Positions 3,744-10,218 of a stretch of 10,218 nucleotides of DNA are shown here, one piece after another; position 1 is the stretch's first letter, and every line of letters begins with the position of its first letter. A model generated the notes under the pieces. It was not told the DNA's origin. It did no database searches and saw only the letters and a program-made list of their open reading frames with translations. A program made the position numbers and the translations under genes. Origin of the DNA: an uncultured Faecalibacterium sp. (GTDB lineage Bacteria > Bacillota > Clostridia > Oscillospirales > Ruminococcaceae); assembly GCA_934561555.1 (NCBI GenBank), contig CAKTGQ010000044.1:1-10218 (forward strand), given 5' to 3'.

Positions 3744-6593
3744 ATGGCAACAAAAAAACGAAAATCAACGAAACGGCGTACTGCTGCCCGCCGTAAAAAG
3801 GCAGAACAGCGGCTCCCGGCAGGGCTTGGCACCCTGTTCGGCGGCCTGCTGCTGATGGTGCTGGCCTTCGTGCAGGGCGATTCCGTATGGCGGGTGCTCC
3901 ATGATGTGCTGTTCGGGCTGTTTGGCTGCGGCAGCTTTGTGCTGGGCGCAGCCGTGTGCTGTCTGGCCGTTTTGTACACCCGGGGCGAGGAGCTGCTGTC
4001 CAGCATCCTCAAGCTGGTGCTGGGGCTGGTCTTTGTCTGCGGCACGGTCATCGTGTTTTCCGATATCCAGCCGCAGGGGCTGTCGGCGCTGCAAATGCTT
4101 TCCGCCTGCTACGCCAATGGCGTCAGCGCATGGCTCTCCGGCGGCGCAATGGGCTTTGTGCTGGGCGGCGTGCTGCTTTTGCTGTGCGGACGCCCGGCGG
4201 CAAACCTCATCATGATCGTGCTGTTGCTGTGCGGCAGCCTGTACATTTTTGATGTCACCCCCGCCGAGGTCTGGGTCTGGCTGTGCGCCGTCACCGGCGG
4301 CATCCGCGCCCGCGGCTCCGCCTTTGCAGAGCAGAGCGCCGCCCGCCGCGCCGAGCGTGCCGCCATCCGGCAGGCAGAGCGGGAGATCGACGAGGAATAC
4401 GACGAAGCCGAGGACGAGGAGGACGAGCCCGCCGGGCTGCATCTGGGGGTACCGGACTGGATGTCCGGTGTGCTGCGCTGGGGGCACAAGGTAACGCAGG
4501 AGATGGAAGCAGACGCGGCAGACCCTGAAGCCGCACCCGCCGCCCCTGCCCAGCCGGAGCCTGCCGCGCAGACCATCACCCCGGTGCGGGTCAGCGTTGC
4601 GCGTCCCCGCGCCGCCTTTGACGTAGACCTTGGCCCCGACCACACCGCCCTTTCCGAGGGCGGCAGCGAGCCCATTGAGCCGCTGATCGTCGGGCCGGGC
4701 GGCACCTTCGGGCAGGATCCGCTGCACCCTACACCCAAGCCCACGCCGCCGCCCATCGTGGCAGACCCGGTGGTCACCGCTGCGGCAGATTTCTTTGCCA
4801 AGGACGCCCCGCAGCCGGAAGAGCCTGCCCCTGCCCCCGCTTTTGATGCTCCCATCGTCCAGCCGGCAGCGCCGGTGGTGCAGCCGCAGATGCCGCAGCA
4901 GCCGGAGGCTGCACCCATCCAGCCCGCCGTGCCCCGGGTGAGCGCCGAGAACGCCGTGGCGTTCCGCTCTGCGCCGGACGAGGACGGCTGGATCAGCATC
5001 ACCGCCGAGCCGGTGGAGGAAAAGGACATCAACTCGCTGGTGGCTGCGGCCATGGAAAAGCCCGCCGTCTCCGAGCAGGCAGCCGCCACCGCCACCGCCG
5101 AGGAGAGCGAGCCGGTGGATACCTACGAGTACCAGTACCCGCCCATCGAGCTGTTTGAAAAAACGCAGGAGGAAAGCGACCCCGGCGCACAGGAGGAACT
5201 GAAGGCCAACGCTCAGAAGCTGGTGGATACTCTGGAAAGCTTCGGCGTGCGCACCCGGGTGCTGGATATCTCCCGCGGCCCCTCCGTTACCCGGTACGAG
5301 CTGCAGCCCATGGCGGGCGTGAAGATCAGCCGCATCACCTCGCTGGCAGACGATATCGCCCTGAACCTCGCGGTGGCAGACGTGCGTATGGAAGCCCCCA
5401 TCCCCGGCAAGCCTGCCGTGGGCATCGAGGTGCCCAACCACAAAAAGACCGCCGTTTCCATCCGCAGTATCTTTGAGAGCCAGAGCTTTCTGCGCATGAC
5501 CTCGCCGCTTGGCATCGCCCTTGGCAAGGACATTGCCGGTGTGGCGCAGGTGACCGACCTGTGCAAGATGCCCCACCTGCTCATCGCGGGCAGCACCGGC
5601 AGCGGTAAATCCGTGTGCGTGAACAGCATCATCATGAGCCTGCTGTTCCGCTCCAGCCCAGAGGACGTGAAGCTGCTGCTCATCGACCCCAAGGTGGTGG
5701 AACTTGCTGAGTATAACGGCATCCCCCACCTGCTGATGCCCGTGGTCACCGAGCCCCGCAAGGCCGCCGGTGCACTGGGCAGCGCGGTGCAGGAGATGGA
5801 GCGCCGCTACCGCCTGTTTGCGGAGAACAATGTGCGCGACATCAAGTCCTTCAACAAGCTCGCCGCCGAGCAGCCGGAGCTGGAAAAGATGCCCTACATC
5901 GCCATTATCATCGACGAGTTGGCCGATTTGATGATGGTGGTGGGCAAGGACGTGGAGGACTCCATCTGCCGCATTGCCCAGAAAGCCCGTGCCGCCGGTA
6001 TGCACCTGATCGTTGCCACCCAGCGCCCCAGCGTGGACGTGATCACCGGCCTGATCAAGGCCAACATCCCCAGCCGCATCGCCTTTGCGGTGTCCAGTCA
6101 GGTGGACAGCCGCACCATTCTGGACGGTGCCGGTGCAGAAAAGCTGCTGGGTCAGGGCGATATGCTCTTTATGCCCGTGGGCGCACCCAAGCCCACCCGT
6201 ATCCAGGGCACCTTTGTGCGGGATGAAGAGATCAGCCGTGTGCTGGACTTCATCAAGTCCAGCGCCACCGTGCAGTACGACGAGGCCATGATCGAGGCCA
6301 TGGAAAAGCACGCCATTCAGGACGGCAAAAAGGGCGGCGGTGCCGACGCCGAGGAGGACGCAGGCTCCGACCCTATGTTCAAGCAGGCCGTGGATGTGGT
6401 CATCGACGCCGGTCAGGCGTCCACCAGCCTGTTGCAGCGCCGCTGCAAGCTGGGCTATGCCCGCGCCGCCCGCATCATGGACGAGATGGAGCAAAAGAGC
6501 ATCATCGGCCCCTACGAGGGCGCAAAGCCCCGCGCCGTGCTCATCAGCCGCCAGCAGTGGCTGGAAATGCAGATGAACCAACCGGAGGAATAA
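3744..6593 (+). CDS. ftsK: DNA translocase FtsK/SpoIIIE
   Basis: Membrane-anchored, ATP-driven pump that moves chromosomal DNA across the closing septum. 949 residues. A very basic N-terminus (1-24) precedes four to five membrane spans between about 26 and 170. A long Ala/Pro/Glu-rich linker (about 190-475) follows. The alpha-beta motor runs from about 480 to 860, with Walker A GSTGSGKS at 616-623 (K622), Walker [10 protein letters not shown] with D724/E725, and [24 protein letters not shown]. The winged-helix gamma domain, about 875-940 ([16 protein letters not shown]...[21 protein letters not shown]), reads orienting sequences on DNA. The ATG fits the predicted transcription start; an in-frame TTG at 3711 lacks a ribosome site. 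The ribosome site is only a modest GGGGA. ygiQ follows after 12 bases. FtsK versus SpoIIIE naming is a matter of convention. Confidence 0.96.
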   Translation: MATKKRKSTKRRTAARRKKAEQRLPAGLGTLFGGLLLMVLAFVQGDSVWRVLHDVLFGLFGCGSFVLGAAVCCLAVLYTRGEELLSSILKLVLGLVFVCGTVIVFSDIQPQGLSALQMLSACYANGVSAWLSGGAMGFVLGGVLLLLCGRPAANLIMIVLLLCGSLYIFDVTPAEVWVWLCAVTGGIRARGSAFAEQSAARRAERAAIRQAEREIDEEYDEAEDEEDEPAGLHLGVPDWMSGVLRWGHKVTQEMEADAADPEAAPAAPAQPEPAAQTITPVRVSVARPRAAFDVDLGPDHTALSEGGSEPIEPLIVGPGGTFGQDPLHPTPKPTPPPIVADPVVTAAADFFAKDAPQPEEPAPAPAFDAPIVQPAAPVVQPQMPQQPEAAPIQPAVPRVSAENAVAFRSAPDEDGWISITAEPVEEKDINSLVAAAMEKPAVSEQAAATATAEESEPVDTYEYQYPPIELFEKTQEESDPGAQEELKANAQKLVDTLESFGVRTRVLDISRGPSVTRYELQPMAGVKISRITSLADDIALNLAVADVRMEAPIPGKPAVGIEVPNHKKTAVSIRSIFESQSFLRMTSPLGIALGKDIAGVAQVTDLCKMPHLLIAGSTGSGKSVCVNSIIMSLLFRSSPEDVKLLLIDPKVVELAEYNGIPHLLMPVVTEPRKAAGALGSAVQEMERRYRLFAENNVRDIKSFNKLAAEQPELEKMPYIAIIIDELADLMMVVGKDVEDSICRIAQKARAAGMHLIVATQRPSVDVITGLIKANIPSRIAFAVSSQVDSRTILDGAGAEKLLGQGDMLFMPVGAPKPTRIQGTFVRDEEISRVLDFIKSSATVQYDEAMIEAMEKHAIQDGKKGGGADAEEDAGSDPMFKQAVDVVIDAGQASTSLLQRRCKLGYARAARIMDEMEQKSIIGPYEGAKPRAVLISRQQWLEMQMNQPEE

Positions 6594-6605
6594 TAAAGGA
6601 GCATT

Positions 6606-8663
6606 ATGGAACATTCTACTCCCCAGATCTACACCGAATTTCTTCCCATCAGCCGAGCGGACATGGAAGCCCGGGGCTGGGAGCAGCTGGATTTTGTGGT
6701 GGTAGGCGGTGACGCCTATGTGGACCACCCCAGCTTTGGCACCGCCATCATCAGCCGCCTGCTGGAGGCCGAAGGCTACAAGGTGGGCGTGCTGGCACAG
6801 CCCCGCTATACCGACTGCGAGGACTTCAAGCGGTTCGGCAAGCCCAAGTACGGCTTTTTCATCGGCGGCGGCAATGTGGACAGCATGGTCAGCCACTATT
6901 CCGTGGCAAAGATCCCCCGCGCCGAGGACGAATACTCCCCCGGCGGCAAGGCTGGCGCCCGCCCGGACCGCAGCGCCACCGTGTACACCAAGCTTGCCAA
7001 GCAGGCTTACCCCGATCTGCCGGTGATCTTAGGCGGTCTGGAAGCCAGCCTGCGCCGGTTTGCCCACTACGATTACTGGCTGGATACCGTGCTGCCCAGC
7101 ATCGCCGAGGACTCCGGCGCGGATCTCATCAGCTTCGGCATGGGTGAGCACCAGACCGTGGAGATCGCCCGCCGTCTTTCTGCCGGAGAGCCGGTGGAGA
7201 GCATCACGGACGTGAACGGTACCTGCTACCTGACCGATTTCGACCACCTGCCCCAGCGGTATGTGGAGTGCGCCGGCTTCAAAAAGGTTGCCGCCGATAA
7301 GACCGCCTACGCCAAGGCCTGCCGCATCCAGATGGACAATCAGGACGTGGTCAGCGGCCAGATCATCGTACAGAAGCAGAGCGAAAAGTATCTGGTGCAG
7401 AACATCCCCGCAAAGCCGCTGGTGCGCGGAGAGCTGGACAAGGTCTACGCCCTGCCCTACACCCGCCGCTACCACCCCATCTACGAGAGCATGGGCGGCG
7501 TGCCCGCCATCCGCGAGGTGCAGTTCTCCATCATCCAGAACCGCGGCTGCTTCGGCGGCTGCAACTTCTGCGCCATCCAGCTGCATCAGGGGCGGCGGGT
7601 CACCAGCCGCAGCGCCGACAGCATCGTGGAGGAAGCCGAGCGCATGACCCACGAGCCGGATTTCAAGGGTTACATCCACGATGTGGGCGGCCCCACCGCA
7701 AACTTCCGCTTCCCCTCCTGCCGCGAGCAGATGCTGCGCGGTATGTGCACCGGCGGCAAGCACTGCCTTGCCCCCACCACCTGCTCCCATATGATCGTGG
7801 ACCACAGCGACTACCTTAAAATTCTGCGCCGGGTGCGGGAACTGCCGGGCGTGAAAAAGGTGTTCATCCGCAGCGGCATCCGGTTCGACTACCTGATGGC
7901 TGACCCGGACGATACCTTCTTCAAGGAGCTGGTAGAATACCATGTATCCGGCCAGCTGAAGGTCGCCCCGGAGCACTGCGCCCCCAACACCCTTGCCTAC
8001 ATGGGCAAGCCGCCCATCGAGACCTTTAATAAGTTCAAGGATAAGTTCTACGAGCTGAGCAAGAAAGCGGGCAAAAAGCAGTATCTGGTGCCCTACCTCA
8101 TGTCCAGCCACCCGGGCAGCACCCTGAAGGACGCGGTCTATCTGGCCGAGTACCTTTATAAGAACCACATGCGCCCGGAACAGGTGCAGGACTTCTACCC
8201 TACCCCCGGCACCGTGAGCACCTGTATGTTCTATACCGGCCTCGACCCCTACACCCTCAAGCCGGTGTTCGTGGAAAAGACCCCCGAGGGCAAAGCCTTG
8301 CAGCGCGCACTGCTGCAGTACTACGAACCCCGCAACGCAGAAAAGGTGGTCAAAGCTTTGCAGCTGACCCACCGGGAGGACCTTATCCCCCTGCTGGTGC
8401 CCGCCGCAGGCCGCCGCGCCGTGCAGCGCACCGCCCGCCGGGCAGAAAGCGCCGAGGTGACCATCCACAACGATGGCACCTATACCGTACACCCCAACCA
8501 GAAGGGACGCAGCATCGGCAAAAACACCCGTACTGCTGCCCCGGCAAGCCGTCAGCCCAGCCCGGGCGCACGCTTTGCGCCCAACTCTGCGCCCGGCCAT
8601 AAACCCAAAAATATTCAACAGAAAGAGAACGCAACGTGGAAAACTGGAAAGAAGAAAAAGTAA
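6606..8663 (+). CDS. ygiQ: YgiQ-family (UPF0313) radical SAM protein
   Basis: 685 residues. The N-terminal domain (about 1-290) has the family features FLPISRADMEARGWEQLDFVVVGGDAYVDHPSFG and ILGGLEASLRRFAHYDYW. The radical SAM core follows, with NRGCFGGCNFCAIQLHQGR, where C315, C319 and C322 form the C-x3-C-x2-C that holds the 4Fe-4S cluster and binds S-adenosylmethionine. After the core come KVAPEHCAPNTLAYMGKP and YFIP-like YLVPYLMSSHPG, then a DUF3362-like part (QDFYPTPGTVSTCMFYTGLDPYT). The last roughly 65 residues are a basic Ala/Pro/Lys tail. The reaction of this family is unknown to me. The ATG has AAAGGAG 4 bases upstream and lies 12 bases after ftsK, so it is likely in one transcript with it. 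The 3' end overlaps the next gene by 28 bases. Confidence 0.93.
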   Translation: MEHSTPQIYTEFLPISRADMEARGWEQLDFVVVGGDAYVDHPSFGTAIISRLLEAEGYKVGVLAQPRYTDCEDFKRFGKPKYGFFIGGGNVDSMVSHYSVAKIPRAEDEYSPGGKAGARPDRSATVYTKLAKQAYPDLPVILGGLEASLRRFAHYDYWLDTVLPSIAEDSGADLISFGMGEHQTVEIARRLSAGEPVESITDVNGTCYLTDFDHLPQRYVECAGFKKVAADKTAYAKACRIQMDNQDVVSGQIIVQKQSEKYLVQNIPAKPLVRGELDKVYALPYTRRYHPIYESMGGVPAIREVQFSIIQNRGCFGGCNFCAIQLHQGRRVTSRSADSIVEEAERMTHEPDFKGYIHDVGGPTANFRFPSCREQMLRGMCTGGKHCLAPTTCSHMIVDHSDYLKILRRVRELPGVKKVFIRSGIRFDYLMADPDDTFFKELVEYHVSGQLKVAPEHCAPNTLAYMGKPPIETFNKFKDKFYELSKKAGKKQYLVPYLMSSHPGSTLKDAVYLAEYLYKNHMRPEQVQDFYPTPGTVSTCMFYTGLDPYTLKPVFVEKTPEGKALQRALLQYYEPRNAEKVVKALQLTHREDLIPLLVPAAGRRAVQRTARRAESAEVTIHNDGTYTVHPNQKGRSIGKNTRTAAPASRQPSPGARFAPNSAPGHKPKNIQQKENATWKTGKKKK

Positions 8664-9751
8664 CTCTGTTCCCCCGCCGCCTGTTCCTGCGGCTGGCTGC
8701 GCTGGCGCTGGCCGCTGTACTGGCGCTGGGGCTTACCGCCTGTGACAGCCTGCCCGGCAACGGCGGACATATCGTCAAGCCCTCCACCGGGACAAGCCAG
8801 CCCTTTGAGATGCACTTCATTGATGTAGGACAGGCGCTGAGCGTGCTGGTGGAGTGTGACGGACAGTTCATGCTCTACGACGGCGGCAACGTGGACGACG
8901 GCAGTCTGGTGGTATCCTACCTGCAAAAGCAGGGGGTGGAGCAGCTGCAATATGTGTTCTGCTCCCACGCCCACGAGGACCATGTGGGCGGTCTTGCCGC
9001 CGTGATGGCAAAGTTCCCGGCGGGGCACGCTTACAGCCCGGTGACGGAAGCCTCCACCAAATGCTTCAACGATTTTGTCAAGTACACCCGGCAGCAGGGT
9101 CTGCAATTGGAGGTGCCCTCCGTGGGCACCGTCTGGCCGCTGGGCAGCGCCACCGTTACCCTGCTGGGCCCGGTGACCGGGTATAGCGACACCAACAACA
9201 CCTCGCTGGTGCTGCGCATCGACTACGGCAACACCAGCTTTCTGCTGACCGGCGACATGGAAAAGACCGCCGAGACCGACCTTGTGAACAGCGGCGCCAA
9301 CCTGAAAGCCGATGTTTTGCAGGTAGGGCACCACGGCTCCAGCACCAGCACCGGCTACCTGTTTCTGAACGCTGTGCTGCCGGAAATGGGCGTCATCTCC
9401 TGCGGCACGGGCAACAAGTACGGCCACCCCCACGAGGAGACGTTGAGCATCCTGCGGGACGCAAAGGTGGACGTCTACCGCACCGACCTGCAGGGCACCA
9501 TCACCATTGGCAGCGACGGCCAGAACTTCACCGTTGGCACCGAGCACTTTGTGCCGGACAGCCAGCTGAACCCCACCGACCCGTCGTCCTCCAGCACGGC
9601 GCAGCAGGCCTACATCGGCAATGTGAACAGCAAAAAGTTCCACCTGCCCACCTGCGCCAACCTGCCTGCGGAAAAGAACCAGATCCTCTTTTCCAGCTAT
9701 GACGAAGCCATTGCCGCAGGCTATACCCCCTGCGCAAGCTGCATCAAATAA
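8636..9751 (+). CDS. ComEC-like metallo-beta-lactamase-fold lipoprotein with Ada-type zinc tail
   Basis: 371 residues. A signal peptide with lipobox LTAC points to lipid attachment at C36, outside the membrane. The hydrolase domain (about 57-305) resembles the C-terminal domain of ComEC: HFIDVGQA at 60-67, SHAHEDHVGG at 110-119 carrying the metal-binding HxHxDH (111-116), LLTGD at 203-207 and GHHGS at 231-235. The tail 326-371 (AYIGNVNSKKFHLPTC...GYTPCASCIK) looks like the small metal-binding domain of Ada, with C340, C366 and C369 visible. Such proteins are thought to act on nucleic acids or other phosphodiesters outside the cell, but the substrate is not known. The start is a GTG (8636) inside the end of ygiQ with a poor ribosome site (AAAGAG), so reinitiation after ygiQ is likely. 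No other start keeps the signal peptide. Confidence 0.9.
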   Translation: MENWKEEKVTLFPRRLFLRLAALALAAVLALGLTACDSLPGNGGHIVKPSTGTSQPFEMHFIDVGQALSVLVECDGQFMLYDGGNVDDGSLVVSYLQKQGVEQLQYVFCSHAHEDHVGGLAAVMAKFPAGHAYSPVTEASTKCFNDFVKYTRQQGLQLEVPSVGTVWPLGSATVTLLGPVTGYSDTNNTSLVLRIDYGNTSFLLTGDMEKTAETDLVNSGANLKADVLQVGHHGSSTSTGYLFLNAVLPEMGVISCGTGNKYGHPHEETLSILRDAKVDVYRTDLQGTITIGSDGQNFTVGTEHFVPDSQLNPTDPSSSSTAQQAYIGNVNSKKFHLPTCANLPAEKNQILFSSYDEAIAAGYTPCASCIK

Positions 9752-9765
9752 AAATATTTTTATAA

Positions 9766-9811
9766 AAAGAAAGACACCGGCGGCCTGCAAGGCTGTCCGG
9801 TGTCTTTCTTT
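9766..9811. terminator. Bidirectional terminator between convergent genes
   Basis: A 15-bp perfect stem (9766-9780 with 9797-9811) encloses a loop that can itself pair GCCT (9783-9786) with AGGC (9790-9793). The plus-strand tail is T/C-rich, and the minus-strand tail is a T-rich stretch (complement of 9749-9765). It serves both the hydrolase gene and the facing citrate synthase gene. Confidence 0.9.
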
Positions 9812-9843
9812 CTTAATCGTTACTGTGCAGCGGGGAGTTCCTT

Positions 9844-10218
9844 TTATGCCCGCTGGCTGCGCGGAATATAATCGTGGGTGCCGCCAAGGCTCTTGTAGGC
9901 CGGGCGGATGATCTTGTTGGCGCTGAGCAGCTCCTCGATGCGGTGGGCGCTCCAGCCCATGACGCGTGCCACGGCAAACAGCGGGGTGTACAGCTCCATG
10001 GGGATGCCCAGCATCTCGTACACAAAGCCGCTGTAAAAGTCCACGTTGGGGCTGACGCCCTTGAAGATCTTGCGCTCCTGCGCGATCAGCTGGGGTGCCA
10101 TGCGCTCGATGCGGGTGTAGAGGGAAAGATCCTTGTCCCGGCCCTTTTCGTGGGCCAGCTGCTCCACATAGCCCTTGAACACCACCTCGCGCGGGTCGCT
10201 GAGGGAGTAGACGGCGTG
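9844..10218 (-). CDS. gltA: Citrate synthase, C-terminal part (5' end outside the window)
   Basis: 124 residues of a minus-strand frame that is open to the window edge. The first visible residues, HAVYSLSDPRE, match the active-site segment G-H-x-VY...DPR of citrate synthases, so the first residue is the expected catalytic His. NVDFYSG carries the expected catalytic Asp, and YIPRSQR lies near the C-terminus. The enzyme joins oxaloacetate and acetyl-CoA to citrate at the entry of the TCA branch that feeds glutamate synthesis. A 2-methylcitrate synthase cannot be excluded from this fragment. It converges on the hydrolase lipoprotein gene, with a shared terminator between them. Confidence 0.92.
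   Translation of the reverse strand, partial: HAVYSLSDPREVVFKGYVEQLAHEKGRDKDLSLYTRIERMAPQLIAQERKIFKGVSPNVDFYSGFVYEMLGIPMELYTPLFAVARVMGWSAHRIEELLSANKIIRPAYKSLGGTHDYIPRSQRA

Noticed and set aside
3765..6896. A very long open frame on the minus strand opposite ftsK
   Set aside because: It is the antisense shadow of a high-GC gene; the plus-strand product is an unmistakable FtsK, and the minus-strand translation is low-complexity (Gly/Ala/His/Leu-rich) without motifs.
7029..8618. Long minus-strand open frame opposite ygiQ
   Set aside because: Same cause: shadow of a high-GC coding region, with no ribosome site and no recognisable domain.
8936..9400. Antibiotic-resistance beta-lactamase reading of the metallo-beta-lactamase fold
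   Set aside because: The motifs (FIDVGQ, SHAHEDH, TGD, GHHGS) are those of ComEC-type hydrolases, not of class B beta-lactamases.
8615..9790. Minus-strand open frame opposite the hydrolase lipoprotein
   Set aside because: It would run through the bidirectional terminator, and its translation has no known domain, whereas the plus strand has clear catalytic motifs.
1..10218. CRISPR arrays, tRNA or rRNA genes, insertion sequences, or flanking direct repeats at the islet ends
   Set aside because: I looked for regular repeat-spacer patterns, tRNA-like folds, transposase motifs and matched repeats at about 2400 and 3660 and saw none.

Overview
The window looks like a chromosomal segment of a Gram-positive gut Clostridia, most likely an Oscillospiraceae/Faecalibacterium-type organism. 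This rests on high-GC coding sequence with strong AGGAGG-type ribosome sites, the Rex/Tdk pairing, TepA close to an FtsK/SpoIIIE translocase, and a ComEC-like hydrolase lipoprotein with a small cysteine tail. The genus is inferred from gene content; no marker gene is present.

Layout. 1-164: a non-coding stretch holding what looks like the P2-P3 arm of a TPP riboswitch without its second arm, then the terminator of the tdk operon. 165-1416 (minus): rex-tdk, a two-gene operon driven by a strong sigma-A promoter at 1522-1549. 1517-1670: a divergent promoter region. 1671-2354 (plus): tepA, a ClpP-like serine protease, followed by a hairpin terminator that may serve both strands. 2400-3660: a visibly AT-richer islet (one sampled 60-base line in it has 26 G+C, against 39 in a line of ftsK). 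3744-6593: ftsK/spoIIIE. 6606-8663: a YgiQ-type radical SAM protein. 8636-9751: a metallo-beta-lactamase-fold lipoprotein overlapping ygiQ by 28 bases. 9766-9811: a bidirectional terminator. 9844-10218 (minus): the C-terminal part of citrate synthase, running off the window.

The islet is the most interesting part. In Bacillus subtilis tepA (ymfB) lies close to spoIIIE; here a small module sits between the two. On the minus strand it encodes an exported thioredoxin-fold protein (CPWC active site) and then a 26-residue peptide that was too short for routine gene calling. The peptide gene has a perfect AGGAGG site, and the peptide ends in a C-x6-C pair. A divergent 75-residue XRE-type regulator lies on the plus strand. 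A perfect 10+3+10 inverted repeat fills the -35/-10 spacer of the oxidoreductase promoter and is the obvious operator candidate. I read this as a possible oxidoreductase/small-cysteine-peptide/repressor unit. The parts are visible in the sequence; the joint function is inference.

How genes work together: Rex senses the NADH/NAD+ ratio and is co-transcribed with, and probably translationally coupled to, thymidine kinase. FtsK handles chromosome translocation at division or sporulation and has its own promoter. ygiQ follows it closely (12 bases), and the hydrolase lipoprotein overlaps ygiQ, so these three may form one transcription unit ending at 9811.
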